A stretch of 60,287 nt of DNA. It comes from Paramacrobiotus richtersi (Eukaryota; Tardigrada; Eutardigrada; Parachela; Macrobiotidae). Made by a program: the position numbers and the translations under genes. The notes beneath the pieces were generated by a model. It saw only the letters and a list, made by a program, of their open reading frames with translations, did no database searches and was not told the DNA's origin. The DNA is taken from NCBI GenBank assembly GCA_034698045.1, contig JAQGAU010000018.1, forward strand, positions 1-60,287, read 5' to 3'. Position 1 is the first letter of the stretch. Each line of letters opens with the position of its first letter. Shown here piece by piece: positions 55,444-60,287 of the stretch.

Positions 55444-57086
55444 ATGCTGGAACTAGCCGTCGTTCTGTTGGCCGCGGCTGCTGTCGTCCAAGGACAAGGG
55501 TCACAAGGTAATTAGCTTTTGCTAAATACAGCTGTAACTCGTTGTATATATGTAGTTGTACTTTAAGGATCAAATTTGCATTTTAACGAACTTGCCTTTT
55601 GAATTTCTTTAGCTCTTGCTTCTTGCAAATCCCAAGTCCTCTGTTTTCAGTTACTGAACGTTTTTTTGTTTGATTTAGGTAGTTCCGAATTTACCTGTAT
55701 CTTATAATTTGTGAAATAATTTCACGTTTCAGTTTTTTTGGTAATCCATCACCGTTCTTTCTTGTCATTTTTTTGTGGCTAAATATGCATGTGTTTGTTT
55801 TTCATGCAGGCTGCGGAGGTTCCATCACCGTGGAAGAGGGTCGTCCAGTTGTCATCCAGTCTCCCGGTTATCCAGTCCAATACCCCAACTACTCTCGCTG
55901 CACATGGACGTTTCACGGCGTTGCCGGAAAGGGACTTTCGGTATAGTATAGCTTCCTCTCAAATACACCTTTTTTTTGGCGTTTTCTGATCATTTTTTAT
56001 GCTGTTACGTTGCAGTTCAGTGCGACCGCCTTTAACCTTGATAGTCGCGGGTGCACTGCTGATTACCTTTGGTTTGGATCTGCACAATTTTGTGGCACAA
56101 CTGGTCCCAACAACTATGTAACATTCAGCTCTGCTGTGAGTTGTTGGTGGCAGAATTCCTGATGCATAATTACGTGTCGTTATATATGTATTGTCATGTA
56201 TAGACTGTTACCTTTAACACTGACGGAGCGACGACGAACACCGGTTTCGAAGTTGCCGTCACCGTTACAGACCAACTGCCAGAGCCAGGTAAGAAGTTTA
56301 GTCCCGGTATATGAAACATTAATTTCTGAAACAGGTTTCACAAATTTCACAATGTGCAGTTATCTCTGTGTGCAAGTGCACTTCTAAGAAAGGAATAGCT
56401 GATGTGGGTTTCGCAAATCATAGAAAACCACACGTGTTTTACCATAGATACTAATAAATGACGGCCATGCGGGTGACGAATGACGCTGATGCATTTCTTC
56501 TGTGTTCTTTAATTCAGCTCCCGGTGCTTGCGGAGGTTACATTATTGTTGCGGAAGGGAAGACTTCCTATATGGTTTCACCTGACTTTCCTGCTCCATAC
56601 GGCCCCTATAACTTTTGCACCTGGTTCATCGCTGGTCCCGTCGGAAAGTCCCTGCAGGTCTGTCCTCGCAGATCAACTGATATGTTCAATTCATTATAAA
56701 ACTGGCCATTGTAATTGCAGTTCAACACCGTGTTCTTTGATTCGGAGGCCTTCTACGATTACTTGGCCCTTAGCGAGGTTGTCAACGGCACTGAAGTCGA
56801 GTTCTCTCGATCTGACGGTTATCGTTCTGGACCTAAAGGCGTTCGATCCCGCACTAATGACATAGTAAAAAACGACATCAGCCAATGACACGCTAAATGG
56901 CAGTGGTAGGTGACTTGCTTTGATATTTTCAGACCGCTTTGTTCAGATCTGACGGAAGTACGCAGTGGAATGGGTTCAACGTGTCCATCGAAGGTTGGTT
57001 AATTCAACAGGTTCACAAGGCACACCAGAGTGTGAGAAGCTGTTTCGGTGTCTGCAGTTGAGTCCTGGGACCAACCCTTGCTATAA
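55444..57086 (+). CDS. Secreted double-CUB protein (gene 5), protease domain lost
   Basis: Eight exons join in phase: 55444-55507, 55810-55940, 56016-56135, 56204-56288, 56518-56657, 56721-56864, 56933-56993 and 57058-57086, 257 residues. The signal peptide is [18 protein letters not shown]; exon 1 is 9 nt longer than in sister genes (adds GSQ). CUB1 and CUB2 are complete. CUB2 carries two extra residues near SDGYRSGP. Exon 8 begins like the LDLa exon of gene 1 but lacks about eleven bases, so the protein ends VESWDQPLL and stops. Soon after AACAGTGAGATCCAC the DNA jumps to CCTCCGAAAGCCCGCC, which matches the region behind gene 1 (45547). The LDLa and protease exons are thus deleted by a third, independent junction. 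A secreted CUB-CUB binding protein is inferred. Confidence 0.7.
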
Positions 57087-57870
57087 CAGTGAGATCCACA
57101 ACCTCCGAAAGCCCGCCATTTAACCGCATCGAAAGGAACAGAAAGAAAACGATAAATTTATATGGCAGCGAGAACATCTTGTACTGATGTGTTCCCGAGC
57201 ATCGCTTGCTCTTTTAGCATATATCCGTATCTTTTTGTTGCCGCAACGCCCGCTCTTAGTCTCCATTTGACTGCACATGCATACGCATATTTCGACCACT
57301 GCATACTTGGTGCCTAGCTGTATAGTAGAAACATTTTGCAAAAATAAAACTGCTACACCTGTGTAATATTATAACGACGGTAAGAAATCTGTTTACATAT
57401 TGTAGATCACAGTACGAGCATATCTCTGTATGCCTGAGATCAGTCTGCAGCAAAAGCGTTCGTATTGCGGTCATCCCGTTCTGACGGCGATTTTCATCGC
57501 TATTCGAAAAAAAGAACGATAGTTTCGGGCCGAACTTTCGGCAGCGCCAGTCTTTTTGGTTGTTGTAAGTTCGACAGCTTGACGTTCCGTACGAAACAGA
57601 AAATTAATATAAAATATCGTCCCCATTTCTACACCTATAACACCTGTAGAGGTGCTCCAGGTTTGCTTTGCATTGTCCAGTTTGCCCTTGCCCGATGACG
57701 AATGCTACTTTTATGTTCGTGAGCCTTGCTTATGCTTTTAACACACAATGCGGTATCTTTTTTTGCCATAACGGCCATTCTTGGCTTCCATTTGACCTTG
57801 ATTTCGTTGTGCCACTGTACTTTGCAACATGTGCTGTACTTACACATGTAGCATGTACGAGTACCACTAT
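57087..57870. other. Intergenic region between gene 5 and gene 6
   Basis: It contains copies of sequence also found behind gene 1 (TATGGCAGCGAGAACATCTT, TCGACCACTGCATACTTGG). The right part resembles 48190-48300. No gene. Confidence 0.5.
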
Positions 57871-57879
57871 TCTGGATTC

Positions 57880-58068
57880 CTTATCAAATCTTAATCCTTA
57901 TCAGGTATCATGGAGCCAGTGCTAGAAAACCGTATGGCACGGCAGAATGATAACCTCATTATGATTTTAAAAACCAAGTCAACACTATTTAAACCGGCGG
58001 CTTACCACAACATCTAACGTTGGTTTTCGGTCGATGAGGGTTTTGGGCAGTTCTGCAGCTTTGTTACA
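57880..58068 (+). promoter_or_regulatory. Type-B promoter of protease gene 6
   Basis: Two CTTATC motifs (57880-57885, 57897-57902), a TATTTAAA box at 57986-57993 (83 nt before the ATG) and ACCGGCGGCTTACCACAACA are seen. A matching but altered version precedes the remnant at 48540. It shares only the GATA-like motif with type-A promoters. Confidence 0.5.
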
Positions 58069-60287
58069 ATGTTATTCATCACGGCCATTTTCTTGTCTGT
58101 GGCTGCTGCCGTTGGTGGACAAAGTACAGTATTTATGAACAAAAGATCTTATGTCCATTTGGCTCATAAAATGTTTTCCTTCCAGGCTGCGGCGGGACCG
58201 TAAGCGTGACAGAGGGTCGTCCAGCTGTCATTCAATCTCCCAATTTCCCTCAACAATATCCACCCAGCATCCAGTGTACGTGGACAGTGCAAGGGGTCTC
58301 CGGAAAAGGACTCTCGGTTAGTTTCAGCATTTTCTACAGCTTCTAAATTAGGTGTGGATATAAGAATCTTGTGGTCCATAGTTCAGTGCCACCACCTTTA
58401 ACATCGAAGGGTATGAAGTGTATAAATGCTTATTTGACGCACTGACCATTGGAGCGGCCCGATTCTGCGGCACATCTGGTCCTACCAACGTTTTAACAAG
58501 TTCATCCACGGTACGACTTCTTGTATGTTCTGTCAGTCTGTTATCGTGAGCGTTGTTTTTGCCAACAGACGGTCACGTTTACTACTGACGGAAGTAGCCA
58601 GTTCGCTGGATTCGAAGTCGCCATTAGGGTTACCGATACTGTACCAGGTATGCAAAAGGCTGCGACGCTGCTGAATAATTAAGAGCCAAAGTTAAAGTAA
58701 CACTGAGCTAGAAACAAAATAAAACATGATTATTATTACAGACGTTATTGAATGTGGAGGTGACGTTGCTGTTGAGGAGGGGAAGACCTCCTTCATTGTG
58801 TCACCTGGATTTCCCGCTCCCTACCAGGCTAACGCAGACTGTAGCTGGTCTATTAAAGCTCCTGCGGGAAAGGTTCTTCAGGTAGGTTCCTGAAGAAAAT
58901 TATGGTTTTTGCCGTTATTAAGAACAATGCATGTTTGCAGTTCAACACCGTCGCTTTTGACACTGAAAGCGGCTTCGATTTCTTGGCGTTCAGTGAAGAT
59001 GTAAACGGGGTCACGACCGAAATCTCCAGATTTTCCGCCGGAAGCGGACCTAACAAACTCCGCACTCGGACGAGCGACATTGTTTGTTGAATATTTTACA
59101 CGCAGATATTTTGAAACATCCTTACATTTCTGGCATTTTAGAGAGCTGTTTTCCGGTCAGATTCAAGCGTCCAGAAAAGTGGTTTCAATGTCTCCATAAA
59201 AGGTTCACACGTTGACCGTTTGGCAACACCATCCAGCTCTTTGTTTACACCAAATGTTTAATTTTGCAGTCGAATTTTGTCCAGCGGGAACCAGCTCGTG
59301 CTCCAATTCCGAAGTCCACTGCATTGCCCCCGCCGGCTACTGTGACGGCATTCCTAACGATTGCCCACACAATCTCGACGAACAATACTGCAATGCAGAA
59401 TGCGGTATTGCACCGATTCGACCCGACCTGAACTTGACCCGCATTGTGGGCGGAGCCGAAGCCGTTCCTCACAGCTGGCCATGGCAGGTGGCTTTTCTCA
59501 GCTCCAGTGGATCGCAGTTCTGCGGAGGCTCTCTCGTAAGCAGGTTCCAACATTATCCTGAGACGGTTTCAAGATTGGTTGGTAATTGTAGGTCAGCAAT
59601 CGCTGGGTGATGACAGCTGCTCACTGCTGTGCCGGACGGACTATTTCAAACTCCAAGGTACTTCTTGGCGGACATAGCTATGCCAACCCTCCTGAAGGGT
59701 CCAAGATCCACGCTCTGCGCAGTATTATTATGCACCCGACATATGGAAGCTCTCCTGCTACGCGCTATGATTTCTGCTTGCTGGAGCTGGACGAAGTACA
59801 TATTTTAATAAATCTTCAGAAGTGTGTGGTTCATGACAGCATTTTGCATCTTTTTTTGCAGCTTGCTCAGTTCGGTCGTACAATCGTTCCGGTTTGTCTA
59901 CCATCAGCAGCCGATGGAGCTGCAGGAAGCAAGTGCTACGTGACGGGTTGGGGGAACACCGGCCCACGCCGCGCTCTAGGATCTACCGAATACATGCGCC
60001 TAATTGAAGCTCTGGATGGCGGTAAACTACCGAAAAATGTGGCCACAGCGCTCCGTGGGACAGCGGTGCTCCATCAGGTCGACGTCAACATTAGCGAACA
60101 ATCCTACTGCAACACACAGTATAACGGGGTAATCGATGATAGCATGGTCTGTGCTGCTGCTCCGGGCAAAGACACGTAAGGACGAATTCTATTTCGACTG
60201 CATGTCCATGAATGCTATTCTGTTTGGGATAATCTGCAGATGCCAAGGCGACAGTGGTGGCCCGTTGGTCTGCGACAGGGCCGATGG
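58069..60287 (+). CDS. Secreted CUB-CUB-LDLa-trypsin serine protease (gene 6; right end off window)
   Basis: Eleven exons join in phase: 58069-58123, 58186-58316, 58382-58510, 58569-58647, 58742-58881, 58941-59081, 59142-59202, 59270-59535, 59592-59795, 59862-60175 and 60240 to the edge. The domain order and exon plan equal gene 1, but the signal peptide differs ([18 protein letters not shown]) and coding divergence is clear throughout. The LDLa module has its six Cys ([15 protein letters not shown]). Activation is at [22 protein letters not shown] and GDSGGP are all present, with the trypsin-type Asp six before the serine (KDTCQGDSGG). The last exon of the S1 domain lies outside the window. 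This is the only intact representative of the type whose fragments precede genes 2 to 5. Confidence 0.85.

Overview
The window reads as nuclear DNA of a small-genome invertebrate animal. Genes are split by many short GT-AG introns (often 55-100 nt). The protein set is metazoan: an R3H/SUZ RNA-binding protein, a BTB/BACK protein, a gustatory-type seven-helix receptor, a secreted Ig-domain protein, vesicular polyamine transporter-like carriers (SLC18B1 family), COX6B, NXT and CUB/LDLa/trypsin proteases. A panarthropod or other ecdysozoan fits best and a tardigrade is my guess, but nothing here proves the phylum. I recognised no transposase, reverse transcriptase, retroviral or Polinton-like coding region, and no CRISPR array. 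Gene models were built by hand from ORFs, splice signals and codon phase. In each model every exon joins its neighbour in phase.

Layout. 1-6743 (minus strand): an eight-exon R3H-SUZ gene whose C-terminus runs off the left edge. Its introns are very AT-rich and contain several families of 84-165-bp tandem duplications. 7171-13000: a gene-poor stretch with one small unassigned ORF and an inverted repeat carrying related short ORFs. 13445-14868 (minus): a BTB-BACK gene whose tail changes into what looks like a glycosidase-16-type beta-sandwich and then loses its frame. 16248-17681 (minus): a three-exon chemoreceptor. 20488-22359 (plus): an unassigned coiled-coil protein. 23869-25116 (minus): a secreted two-Ig-domain protein.

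27545-30345 and 34374-37836 (plus): tandem SLC18B1-like transporters with ten exons each; exons 2 to 9 have identical lengths in the two copies. COX6B (minus, 38439-38789) and NXT (plus, 39482-40357) are divergently arranged over about 0.7 kb.

41.5 kb to the right edge is an array of secreted CUB proteins. It starts and ends with full signal-CUB-CUB-LDLa-trypsin genes (41709-45154, and 58069 to the edge, which differs in its exon 1 and promoter). Between them lie four shortened relatives: two single-CUB proteins (46922-47713, 52578-53388) and two double-CUB proteins (48897-50643, 55444-57086). Each of the four lost the protease by a different rearrangement but keeps a signal peptide, splice sites and open exons, and usually a conserved promoter with a CTTATC (GATA-type) motif and a TATA box. 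Each is preceded by a decayed remnant of the 58069-type gene. The array therefore looks like repeated duplication of a two-gene unit that turned proteases into CUB-only secreted binding proteins.
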